Shown piece by piece: positions 31,615 through 38,137 of a stretch of DNA of 50,937 nucleotides. The notes below the pieces were generated by a model. That model was not told the origin of the DNA and searched no databases. It worked only from the letters and a program-made list of their open reading frames with translations. The stretch comes from Candidatus Saccharimonadota bacterium. GTDB taxonomy: Bacteria; Patescibacteriota; Saccharimonadia; Saccharimonadales; Saccharimonadaceae. Position 1 is the first letter of the stretch. The number at the start of each line of letters is the position of its first letter. The stretch is taken from the NCBI GenBank assembly GCA_017511645.1, contig JAFWJH010000007.1, forward strand, positions 1 to 50,937, in the 5' to 3' direction. The position numbers were made by a program, and so were the translations under genes.

Positions 31615-31758
31615 TATAATTAAATTAGCCCTATCGGCGACATGATTTTCCTGAATAATCATGTTATAGGGATTTCGTGGCTTACACCCGTGGGTGTATC
31701 GCATAAGATTTTACCCACCTTGTATATATTACGGGGAAAACAGGCCGGCAGGGCTATT
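31615..31758 (+). promoter_or_regulatory. Promoter and structured leader before the Nudix-RNase H gene
   Basis: TGG-TATAAT (31615-31620) sets the start near 31627. The leader folds as CCCTAT/ATAGGG (31629-31634 / 31666-31671) enclosing CATGATT/AATCATG (31641-31647 / 31657-31663). Then TACACCC/GGGTGTA (31683-31698) competes with GTGGGT/ACCCAC (31690-31695 / 31713-31718). The mutually exclusive stems suggest a switch. Confidence 0.5.
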
Positions 31759-32622
31759 ATGACAAGAGGTGGGATGAAACAAAGAATACGTGTAGTGGGC
31801 TTAATCAAAAACGAAGAGGGGGTGTTAGTTTTTAAGCGCAGCCGTGGCCGCAGCGAGTCGCCGGTTTTTTGGGAACTCCCCACCGGCAAGATCAAATTTG
31901 GTGAACAGCCCGAAGAGGCAATGGCTCGTTCGCTTACCGAGTATACAGGTCTAAGTGCCACTTCGGTAAACCTCAAAGATGTCGTCACTTTTCTTGCCCC
32001 AGAGGGGTCAAGCCAGCTTAGTAACCTCTATATTATATACGACTTACAGATTGATGATAAAACTAAGCCTACTCCACGCGACAGATACACTGCCTATAAG
32101 TTTGTCAAAGATTTTACTAACTCCAATGTCCACCTAAACGAGACCAGTATGTCTGTCCTCGAAATTGAGGAAGGTAAAGTTGACTCCAACCGTACCTCTC
32201 CGCGTGACACTGCCAACAGTGTCACTATTAATGTAGATGGCGCCTCACGTGGGAATCCTGGCCCATCTGGTATTGGCTACTGTATACACGATAGTAATGG
32301 TGAAATTATCGAACGAAAAGGCGAGTTCATTGGCTTTGCTACCTCTCGTCTAGCCGAGTATATCGCCATGCGAAAGGGAATTGAGCGCGCCGCTGAGCTT
32401 GGCTACAAATCTGTTCGTTTTATCTCTGATAGCTTAATGGTGGTAAATCAGTTAAATGGCGTTTTTCGCGTTAAAAATCAAGACGTAGTTCCAGTTTATA
32501 AAGACATTCAGCAAAAACTTAATGATTTCGACGCGGTCTCTTTTACCCACGTTCCACGTAGTAGAAACATGATTGCCGATTCTGAGGCTAACGCCGCCAT
32601 AGACGAAATATTACAGAGATGA
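31759..32622 (+). CDS. Nudix-like domain fused to RNase HI
   Basis: 287 residues if the ATG at 31759 is used; 31774 (after AAGAGGTG) is an equal choice, and 31642 is in frame but inside the structured leader. Residues about 6-130 are Nudix-like, but the box reads G-x5-E-x7-R-S-L-T-E-Y-T-G, with R-E and E-E altered, so hydrolase activity is doubtful. Residues about 155-285 are type I RNase H with all acidic residues: 'VDGASRGNPGPSG', 'AEYIA', 'SDS', 'MIADSEAN'. The linker codes a 9-bp perfect hairpin (32204-32225). The RNase H part should remove RNA from RNA-DNA hybrids. Confidence 0.82.
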   Translation: MTRGGMKQRIRVVGLIKNEEGVLVFKRSRGRSESPVFWELPTGKIKFGEQPEEAMARSLTEYTGLSATSVNLKDVVTFLAPEGSSQLSNLYIIYDLQIDDKTKPTPRDRYTAYKFVKDFTNSNVHLNETSMSVLEIEEGKVDSNRTSPRDTANSVTINVDGASRGNPGPSGIGYCIHDSNGEIIERKGEFIGFATSRLAEYIAMRKGIERAAELGYKSVRFISDSLMVVNQLNGVFRVKNQDVVPVYKDIQQKLNDFDAVSFTHVPRSRNMIADSEANAAIDEILQR

Positions 32623-32628
32623 TATAAT
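32623..32628 (+). promoter_or_regulatory. -10 box of rnpB
   Basis: TATAAT directly after the TGA of the RNase H gene, 6 nt before the predicted RNA 5' end. Confidence 0.7.
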
Positions 32629-32634
32629 AGTGGC

Positions 32635-32971
32635 GAGCCCGAAAGGCGGCCGCTTTTTATAAGAGGAAAGTCCGGGCAACATAGAGCAGGGTAGTCGCTA
32701 ACAGCGACCGTCCGTAAGGATAGGGAAAGTACCACAGAAACTTATACCGCCCCGGTTTACCGGAGCAAGGGTGAAAAGAGTGGGGTAAGAGCCCACAGCG
32801 CGCTGTAGCGATACGGTGCGGAGGCAAACCCTACCTGTTGCAAGGAGTGCTAATAACCTTTGCTCGAGGATGCACGCTCACCGCTAGAACGTTATAGCAA
32901 TGTAACGTCAAGATAGATGGTCGCCGACTATATATTATATATAGTCACAGAACCCGGCTTAGTGAACGCTC
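32635..32971 (+). ncRNA. rnpB: RNase P RNA, class A
   Basis: Conserved core elements can be read: GAGGAAAGTCCGGGC near the 5' end (32663), the AGGGTGAAA region, the GAGGCAAACCC segment, and ACAGAACCCGGCTTA near the 3' end (32947), which closes P4. P1 pairs GAGC at 32635 with GCTC at 32968. This ribozyme trims tRNA 5' leaders. The 3' end is followed by a bidirectional terminator. Confidence 0.95.
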
Positions 32972-32976
32972 ATATC

Positions 32977-33007
32977 AAAAACCCACCCGAAAAAAGGGTG
33001 GGTTTTT
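32977..33007. terminator. Bidirectional terminator between rnpB and rpmB
   Basis: AAAAACCCACCC (32977-32988), 7-nt loop, GGGTGGGTTTTT (32996-33007). It serves rnpB on the plus strand and the rpmB operon on the minus strand. Confidence 0.92.
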
Positions 33008-33023
33008 GTGATAAGCAAATAAT

Positions 33024-33251
33024 TTATTTGCTCGATTTTTTTTCAGCTCTAGCTTTTGGCGACTCGATCAAACCTTTTTTCTTCAAAGTTCTAAGAGCCG
33101 AAGTGGAGATATTACATTTCACCTTTTGGCCGTTGATGATCAAAGTTCTCTTTGATACATTTGGTTTAAAAACTTTACGAGTGTGGCGTTGGGAGAACGA
33201 TACGTTATGACCGTACATCTTACCCTTGCCGGTAATTTCACAGATAGCCAT
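33024..33251 (-). CDS. rpmB: 50S ribosomal protein bL28
   Basis: 75 residues with the bL28 start 'MAICEITGKGKMYGHNVSFSQRHTRKVFKPNV' and 'STSALRTLKKKG'. It has no Cys zinc pair, so it is the zinc-free form. It is the last gene of infC-rpmI-rplT-rpmB; AAAGGAGA precedes the ATG. In most bacteria rpmB is not in this operon. Confidence 0.93.
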   Translation of the reverse strand: MAICEITGKGKMYGHNVSFSQRHTRKVFKPNVSKRTLIINGQKVKCNISTSALRTLKKKGLIESPKARAEKKSSK

Positions 33252-33252
33252 C

Positions 33253-33600
33253 TTATTTCTCCTTTACCGTATTAACAATTGCTTTAAATGCTTCTGGGTT
33301 GTTTACAGCGAGATCGGCCAAAACTTTGCGATCGAGGCTGATATTCTTGGCTTTCATACCAGCAATTAGTTGTGAATAAGAAACACCAAGTTCGCGAGAA
33401 GCATTATTGATGCGAGTAATCCATAGCGCACGTAAATCACGCTTTTTGTTGCGACGATCACGATAGCTGTATTGCAAAGCCTTAATCACACCTTGCTTAC
33501 CGAGCCGATAGCTGCGGCGGCGGTAATGCTGCATGCCCTTGGTCTTATCTAATATCTTCTTATGTTTCGCGCGTGCCGCGACGCCTCTTTTAACTCTCAT
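33253..33600 (-). CDS. rplT: 50S ribosomal protein bL20
   Basis: 115 residues with the basic N-terminal helix '[36 protein letters not shown]' and the globular '[26 protein letters not shown]'. bL20 is needed early in 50S assembly and, in other bacteria, represses its own operon by binding the mRNA. One nucleotide separates its stop from the rpmB start. Confidence 0.95.
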   Translation of the reverse strand: MRVKRGVAARAKHKKILDKTKGMQHYRRRSYRLGKQGVIKALQYSYRDRRNKKRDLRALWITRINNASRELGVSYSQLIAGMKAKNISLDRKVLADLAVNNPEAFKAIVNTVKEK

Positions 33601-33602
33601 AA

Positions 33603-33797
33603 TTAAACCCCCAATGCTTTCTTAACGTTTTTTGCGATTTTGCCATCAATGGTCGCAGCAGTTTTCATGTTGCGCTTTCTGGCTTTAGATTTTTTAGCGA
33701 GAATATGATTCCCGAATGCCCGCTCACGTACCAATTTACCAGAACCGGTAATCTTGATCCGTTTTGCGGTACCTTTATGCGTTTTTAACTTTGGCAT
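33603..33797 (-). CDS. rpmI: 50S ribosomal protein bL35
   Basis: 64 residues, '[22 protein letters not shown]' and '[12 protein letters not shown]' are the bL35 pattern. AAAGGAAA precedes the ATG. The 70-nt gap back to infC is the place where bL20 control acts in other bacteria. I see no obvious rRNA mimic there. Confidence 0.93.
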   Translation of the reverse strand: MPKLKTHKGTAKRIKITGSGKLVRERAFGNHILAKKSKARKRNMKTAATIDGKIAKNVKKALGV

Positions 33798-33867
33798 AAT
33801 GTTTTCCTTTAGTTTATAGTTGATATTTCCCCCAGATGTACGATCAGGAGGCCGTAAAAGTAGGAAA

Positions 33868-34386
33868 TTACTTCTTCCGTACCTGTACTGATAGGTTACG
33901 TCCGCTCATTTGCGGTTTGCCTTCTACAATGATGCCTTCTCCCAAGAGTTCGACAACTTTGTTTAAAAGTTCATTACCAAGCTCTTTATGGGCCATTTCG
34001 CGACCGCGAAAGATAATTAAAATCTTTACTCGGTCCCCATCATTTAGGAAACCACGCATTTTGCGAACTTTGATGTTAAGGTCGTTATCACTAATCTTGA
34101 GGCCGATTTTCATTTGCTTTAGCTCAGATTGTTTTTCGCGAGCCTTTTTGCGATTTTTAGCCTCTTCCTTCATCTTTTGGTACTGATACTTGCCCCAATC
34201 GATGATTTTAACGACCGGTGGGTTAGCATTGGCAGCAATTTCTACCAAATCTACCCCTTGTTCATTCGCGAGAAGCTGGGCCTCTTTGCTCGACATAATG
34301 CCAAGCTGTTCACCACTAGATCCAATTACGCGCACCTCTGGATAACGGATTTCCGAATTGAGGCGGGTGCGTGATGTAGTTTTGAT
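33868..34386 (-). CDS. infC: Translation initiation factor IF-3, probable ATC start
   Basis: 172 residues. IF-N: '[62 protein letters not shown]'. IF-C: '[34 protein letters not shown]' and the rest. The only in-frame ATG (34441-34443) lies upstream of the -10 box at 34423-34428, so it cannot be transcribed from that promoter. A Shine-Dalgarno GAAAGGA sits 6 nt before an ATC at 34386-34384, which fits the homology start. infC genes are known for rare start codons that IF-3 itself discriminates against. Confidence 0.92.
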   Translation of the reverse strand: MKTTSRTRLNSEIRYPEVRVIGSSGEQLGIMSSKEAQLLANEQGVDLVEIAANANPPVVKIIDWGKYQYQKMKEEAKNRKKAREKQSELKQMKIGLKISDNDLNIKVRKMRGFLNDGDRVKILIIFRGREMAHKELGNELLNKVVELLGEGIIVEGKPQMSGRNLSVQVRKK

Positions 34387-34422
34387 ATTAGTCCTTTCTT
34401 CTCTTGAATTAACCTGATAGTA

Positions 34423-34428
34423 ATTATA
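34423..34428 (-). promoter_or_regulatory. -10 box of the infC operon
   Basis: TGG-TATAAT on the minus strand. The start near 34416 gives a leader of about 30 nt carrying GAAAGGA before the ATC codon. Confidence 0.7.
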
Positions 34429-34459
34429 CCAAAAAACACTCAATATCGCAAGAGGTAAA

Positions 34460-35971
34460 TTACCTTTTTCTATAGTTTAATGCTTCGGCGAGATGTTTCG
34501 AGGAAATCACATCAGATTTATCAAGATCTGCTATAGTCTGTGCCACCTTGATAGTCTTAAAATACGACCTTGCCGACAGATCAAGCCTCTCCGACGCCTC
34601 AGCCAATAACTTTTCCGCCACCGAGTCCATCCTTAACAGCTTCGACACTTCAAAACTAGACAGGGAACTATTATAGACTCCATCTTTGCCATATCTGGCT
34701 TTTTGGCGTACCATTGCCTCTGTTATATTATTTTTTACAACATTATGCTCATCAGTATTATCAGGGAGGGGCTTCAGAAGATCCGTGTTCTCGACCTTCT
34801 CGACGTTGATATTCATATCTATTCTATCAAACAGTGGTCCCGACAACTTTTTCTGGTAATTTTGAATCTGAGTTTCAGTGCACTTACACTCATGTGTCGG
34901 ATCTCCCAGGTACCCACATGGGCAAGGGTTCATTGTCGCTATCAGCATAAAATCTGCTGGATAAGTAGTTTTACGGTTGGCTCGAGAGATGGAAATCTCC
35001 TTATCCTCTAGAGGTTGACGCATTGCCTCTAACACCGACCTCTGAAACTCCGGTATTTCATCTAAAAATAGCACTCCCTTATGTGCCAGAGAAATCTCGC
35101 CCGGGCTTGCCATCGCCCCGCCCCCAATAATAGAGGTAGAACTGGCTGTATGATGCGGGCTGCGAAAAGGTCTTGCTTCTATAATTTCGTCTTTCGACAG
35201 CCCGGCGATAGAGTAGATTTTAGTGATATCTATTTTTTCTTCTGGAGTCAGATCTGGCAGCAGATTGGCCGCCGCTTTAGCGAGCAAAGTTTTGCCGGCA
35301 CCCGGTGGGCCAGAGATTAGGATATTATGATGTCCAGCAATAGCTATCTCTATTGCTCGTTTAGCCATAGCTTGGCCGCGAATATGATCTAGTATTTCGC
35401 CAGTAACATGCTGCTTGGCCTGGGTCTGGTTACTAATTTTGTCGGTCGTTGGTGGCGTATATTGACCTTTTAAGGCCAAGAAAAGATTTTGCAGGGTATC
35501 TACGCCGTAAATCGCCACCCCGCTCACCAGCGAAGCCTGTGGTAAGTTTTTGACCGGCACATAAATCTCAGTGCAGCCAGACTTTTTTGCCTTTTCTACT
35601 ACGTTTATGATGCCTTTTACGGGCTTTATTTTGCCGTCTAGCGATAGTTCGCCCACAAAGACCTTCCCAGCTACGTCGGCTTTGATTAGTTGGCCGGATA
35701 GTAGCAGTATTGATAATGCGATAGGTAAATCTAAATACGCCCCATCTTTTTGCAACTCGGCCGGAGCCAAGCTAATCGTTACTTTTTTGTCCGGAAAGCT
35801 AAATTGCGAGTTTACTATTGCGCTACGTACTCGCTCTTTTGCCTCATTGATTGTTTTGTTTGCCATCCCTACAATATTAAAAGTTGGCAGCCCACGATTC
35901 ATGTCCCCCTCGACTTCCACTAATTTGCCCCCGAAGCCATAGGGGATTGCAGAATATATTTTAGCTATCAT
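34460..35971 (-). CDS. comM: ComM/YifB-family AAA+ ATPase
   Basis: 503 residues. The N-terminal Lon-like domain ('FNIVGMANKTINEAKERVRSAI', 'PAELQKDGAYLDLPIALSIL') is followed by the Mg-chelatase-type AAA+ core: Walker A 'GPPGAGKTLLAKA', Walker B 'GVLFLDEIPEF', 'FRSPHHTAS', and the 'NPCPCGYLGD..HECKC' cysteines. In Vibrio, ComM is a hexameric branch-migration helicase for natural transformation, which fits DNA uptake in CPR bacteria. It is monocistronic on the minus strand, with its start facing the ncRNA region. Confidence 0.93.
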   Translation of the reverse strand: MIAKIYSAIPYGFGGKLVEVEGDMNRGLPTFNIVGMANKTINEAKERVRSAIVNSQFSFPDKKVTISLAPAELQKDGAYLDLPIALSILLLSGQLIKADVAGKVFVGELSLDGKIKPVKGIINVVEKAKKSGCTEIYVPVKNLPQASLVSGVAIYGVDTLQNLFLALKGQYTPPTTDKISNQTQAKQHVTGEILDHIRGQAMAKRAIEIAIAGHHNILISGPPGAGKTLLAKAAANLLPDLTPEEKIDITKIYSIAGLSKDEIIEARPFRSPHHTASSTSIIGGGAMASPGEISLAHKGVLFLDEIPEFQRSVLEAMRQPLEDKEISISRANRKTTYPADFMLIATMNPCPCGYLGDPTHECKCTETQIQNYQKKLSGPLFDRIDMNINVEKVENTDLLKPLPDNTDEHNVVKNNITEAMVRQKARYGKDGVYNSSLSSFEVSKLLRMDSVAEKLLAEASERLDLSARSYFKTIKVAQTIADLDKSDVISSKHLAEALNYRKR

Positions 35972-36123
35972 GTCACTTTGCTAACATAGCGACTGTAATA
36001 TTTCAACCCCCGCCCTCACGCCTATGCTTAAAAATGCTCTTATTATAAGGTTAGCGTCAAAAAATATCAAAAATGCTTGTGGAAAACTCCATAAAAAATA
36101 TAAAAAATTGTTCATAAAATGTA

Positions 36124-36152
36124 TTGACATTAGCGTTTTTTCGCGATATTAT
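36124..36152 (+). promoter_or_regulatory. Consensus promoter of an orphan transcript
   Basis: TTGACA (36124-36129), 17 nt, TATTAT (36147-36152). The start is predicted at 36159. Confidence 0.8.
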
Positions 36153-36158
36153 AGAGGT

Positions 36159-36268
36159 AGCTTCTGAATAAAAAAATTATTCAAAGCTCAAAAACAAACA
36201 TTTAGCCAAAATAACTCCACACTCTACACGAAGACCGGTTTTCCTCGCAGTTACCGGTCTTCTTCTAT
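36159..36268 (+). ncRNA. Candidate small RNA, about 105 nt
   Basis: No ORF. The predicted first base opens a 5' hairpin: AGCTT (36159-36163) with AAGCT (36184-36188) around GAATAA/TTATTC (36166-36171 / 36177-36182). About 40 nt of unpaired A/C-rich sequence follow, then a terminator stem GAAGACCGGT (36230-36239) / ACCGGTCTTC (36253-36262). I find no SRP or 6S signature. Confidence 0.55.
36230..36268 (+). terminator. Terminator of the candidate small RNA
   Basis: Perfect 10-bp GC-rich stem with a 13-nt loop, then TTCT. The U tract is weak. Confidence 0.6.
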
Positions 36269-36306
36269 TGTTAGAAACGCTAAAATATGGTAAAATTAAT
36301 ACAGTT

Positions 36307-36659
36307 GGGGCTGACAAAGCTTAGACGAATTGTTAACAGTCATGAGGCGTGCCGATTAAATACCGTAAGTATTAATAAGTGCTAAAAACACGAAAACTGC
36401 GCATGTTGCATACATGCCAGCATATGCCTAATTATTTGTAGGCTGGTTTTGGTCTAAGGTTTCGTAGGGCCAAAATTATCATACAACGAAAATAAGGCTA
36501 TCGTCGCGGCGAGCGATAGCTCGAAAATTTGCTACGGCTTTTAGCAGTTTCGTTTTCTGCAGCTGCTAATTATTGCCAAAATGAAACAGAAAACTACACA
36601 CGTAGAATCATGGCCAAGTGACAGTCCGGACGGGGAGGCAGTATCCCCCAGCTCCACCA
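36307..36659 (+). ncRNA. ssrA: tmRNA
   Basis: The acceptor stem is GGGGCTG (36307) with CAGCTCC before an encoded ACCA end (36659), including one G-T pair. The tRNA-like T arm reads near 36622. The tag reading frame starts at GCT 36381: A-K-N-T-K-T-A-H-V-A-Y-M-P-A-Y-A then TAA (36429-36431). It rescues stalled ribosomes and marks the peptide for proteolysis. The extended -10 box TGG-TAAAAT is at 36291-36296. Confidence 0.93.
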
Positions 36660-36673
36660 ACTTTTAGATTTAA

Positions 36674-36696
36674 AACACCTTTTGAGGGTGTTTTTT
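36674..36696 (+). terminator. Intrinsic terminator after tmRNA
   Basis: AACACC (36674-36679), GGTGTT (36687-36692), T tract to 36696. Confidence 0.85.
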
Positions 36697-36811
36697 CGTG
36701 ATTTTATAATTAATTGTTGTGTTTTTTACAACAATTTGTATAAGATTTTTGAACAGGGAAGAATAAGGGATATTGTTGTAATAATTACTCTATAAAACTT
36801 GAACAAATCTA

Positions 36812-36840
36812 TTGATTTTTTAAATTATTTATGCTAATAT
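36812..36840 (+). promoter_or_regulatory. Promoter of a structured transcript
   Basis: TTGATT (36812-36817), 17 nt, TGC-TAATAT (36835-36840). The start is near 36847. Confidence 0.7.
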
Positions 36841-36846
36841 AAAACC

Positions 36847-37250
36847 AGTCGTGAGACTAACACAAAAACTAAAAACAAAAGGAAAATATGACAAGGCAAA
36901 AAGCTAGAAATAAACCATAAACTTTGGCGGGCGAAAAGGTAATTTCTAGCCATAAATTACAAAATAGGAATTACCTAGAGCTCCGCCAAAAGGCAAAACT
37001 TGAGGTGCCAAGTTAGCCAAAAGCGTAGAGCGCGTCGGTAAATCTTTCATTAGTACTTTCCACAAAAACAAAAAACATAAACCAGAATGAAAGAAAACAC
37101 TCGACAAGGACGATGCTTCACCTAGCGTGAAGCGGTCAAAAAGGGAAAAGCGGATCAGGGGTTGCGGCCAATAGTTGTGTTTAAAAGCGTCGGATAACCC
37201 CCCGCTCCTCACAAGAAAACATGAATAAACACTTGGGGGCTAACCAGAAT
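36847..37250 (+). ncRNA. Candidate structured RNA with a 10-codon leader ORF
   Basis: No gene-length plus-strand ORF. AAGGAAAA (36879) precedes a short ORF at 36888-36920 (M-T-R-Q-K-A-R-N-K-P). Then come nested stems TTTGGCGG/CCGCCAAA (36923-36930 / 36983-36990) enclosing AGGTAATT/AATTACCT (36937-36944 / 36969-36976). A hairpin GGC-AACTTG/CAAGTT-GCC (36992-37018), GCTTCAC-ctagc-GTGAAGC (37115-37133) and GGGGTT/AACCCC (37158-37163 / 37196-37201) follow. The 3' end is uncertain. Confidence 0.5.
36888..36920 (+). CDS. Possible 10-residue leader peptide
   Basis: ATG at 36888 with AAGGAAAA 2-9 nt upstream, then ten codons and TAA. It is the first reading frame of the transcript from the 36812 promoter. 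It is basic and has no similarity I can name. It may be a leader peptide or chance. Confidence 0.3.
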   Translation: MTRQKARNKP

Positions 37251-37255
37251 CGTGA

Positions 37256-37261
37256 TATAAT
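37256..37261 (+). promoter_or_regulatory. Extended -10 box of the 37268 gene, leaderless
   Basis: TGA-TATAAT, 6 nt before the ATG at 37268. Confidence 0.6.
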
Positions 37262-37267
37262 CAAGTT

Positions 37268-37621
37268 ATGAAGCATAACCGCATTATATCTGTCGCTAGC
37301 ATAGCAGGACTCGCAGCTTTATTCCTCATGCTAACTTTCACTTCTCCGACGGAAATTGGTCCGTTCGGGGTTTTGTTATTTTTTACAACAGTTTATATAG
37401 TGTCTTTTGGCGTGGTTACTCTAATTTTTCAAAGTTTCATGCGCCTCGCTTTTAAGAAGGAATCTTTTCGCGGCAAAGATTATCTTTACTCAGCCGTTCT
37501 GGCTTTTGGGCCGATTATGCTCTTGATGGCACGCTCCTTTGGTGCTATCAACCTCTGGACTACTGGGCTAATTTGCATTTTTATATTTTTAGCTGAATTT
37601 TTAGTCGCAAAACGAGCCTAA
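37268..37621 (+). CDS. Small membrane protein
   Basis: 117 residues, not recognised. Four hydrophobic segments (about 7-25, 31-55, 74-92, 95-113) are separated by short loops, and the third loop is basic ('FKKESFRGKDY'). It precedes the VirD4-like ATPase gene with one small gene in between. A role in that system's membrane part is possible but unproven. Confidence 0.55.
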   Translation: MKHNRIISVASIAGLAALFLMLTFTSPTEIGPFGVLLFFTTVYIVSFGVVTLIFQSFMRLAFKKESFRGKDYLYSAVLAFGPIMLLMARSFGAINLWTTGLICIFIFLAEFLVAKRA

Positions 37622-37626
37622 TATGA

Positions 37627-37632
37627 TAAAAT
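37627..37632 (+). promoter_or_regulatory. Extended -10 box of the 37639 gene, leaderless
   Basis: TGA-TAAAAT, 6 nt before the ATG at 37639. Confidence 0.55.
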
Positions 37633-37638
37633 AAGCAT

Positions 37639-38079
37639 ATGAATTATGGTCAACCTAAGGAAATTAATGGTTCCCCTGAAACCATTAAAGATAGTCTTAA
37701 CGGGACTGATTCTTGGGACAATAGCCCAGAAAGAGATTCGCGTTCTATTGGCGATAGCGCCATCAATAGCCTTCGTGATAACAATGAACAAGAGCGGACT
37801 CCTGATAGTGTAAGACTTGGCGAAATCATGGTCGAGATGCCCCCAAATGCATCACCAGATGATATAGATAGGGTAGACCCAGCCAAAGTTATCGAGGCTA
37901 GCTTTAACCGTGCCGCCTTTAAGACTGGCGATAAGTTAGATCCTAACGGTGTAAAAGAGATAGATAAAGCCATTGCTAATCTTGGGCAGACCGGTAACGT
38001 TGCAGATTTTTACGATACCGCCAGAGAAGCTATGGAGGCAAACATTGATAATTCGTTTGGTAGAAAGTTGGGCGCATGA
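37639..38079 (+). CDS. Acidic hypothetical protein upstream of the VirD4-like gene
   Basis: 146 residues, not recognised. The first half is polar, acidic and probably disordered (Ser/Asp/Asn/Glu). The second half has helical segments ('DPAKVIEASFNRAAFKTGDKLDPNGVKEIDKAIANL'). There is no membrane segment or signal peptide. It ends in TGA 58 nt before the VirD4-like gene, which has a separate Shine-Dalgarno. It might be a substrate or adaptor, by position only. Confidence 0.5.
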   Translation: MNYGQPKEINGSPETIKDSLNGTDSWDNSPERDSRSIGDSAINSLRDNNEQERTPDSVRLGEIMVEMPPNASPDDIDRVDPAKVIEASFNRAAFKTGDKLDPNGVKEIDKAIANLGQTGNVADFYDTAREAMEANIDNSFGRKLGA

Positions 38080-38137
38080 CAAATTACATCTGTTTTGGTA
38101 TTTTTTACAACAATAAACCACAGAGGGAGACTAAGTA

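Noticed and set aside
36717-36745. TTGTTGT/ACAACAA hairpin after the tmRNA terminator as a regulatory site
   Set aside because: It is AT-rich and short, and similar TTTTTTACAAC strings occur by chance elsewhere (34730, 37382, 38100).
36946-37212. 88-residue minus-strand ORF in the gene-free region after tmRNA
   Set aside because: It is antisense to the structured candidate RNA, has no good ribosome binding site and no recognisable domain.
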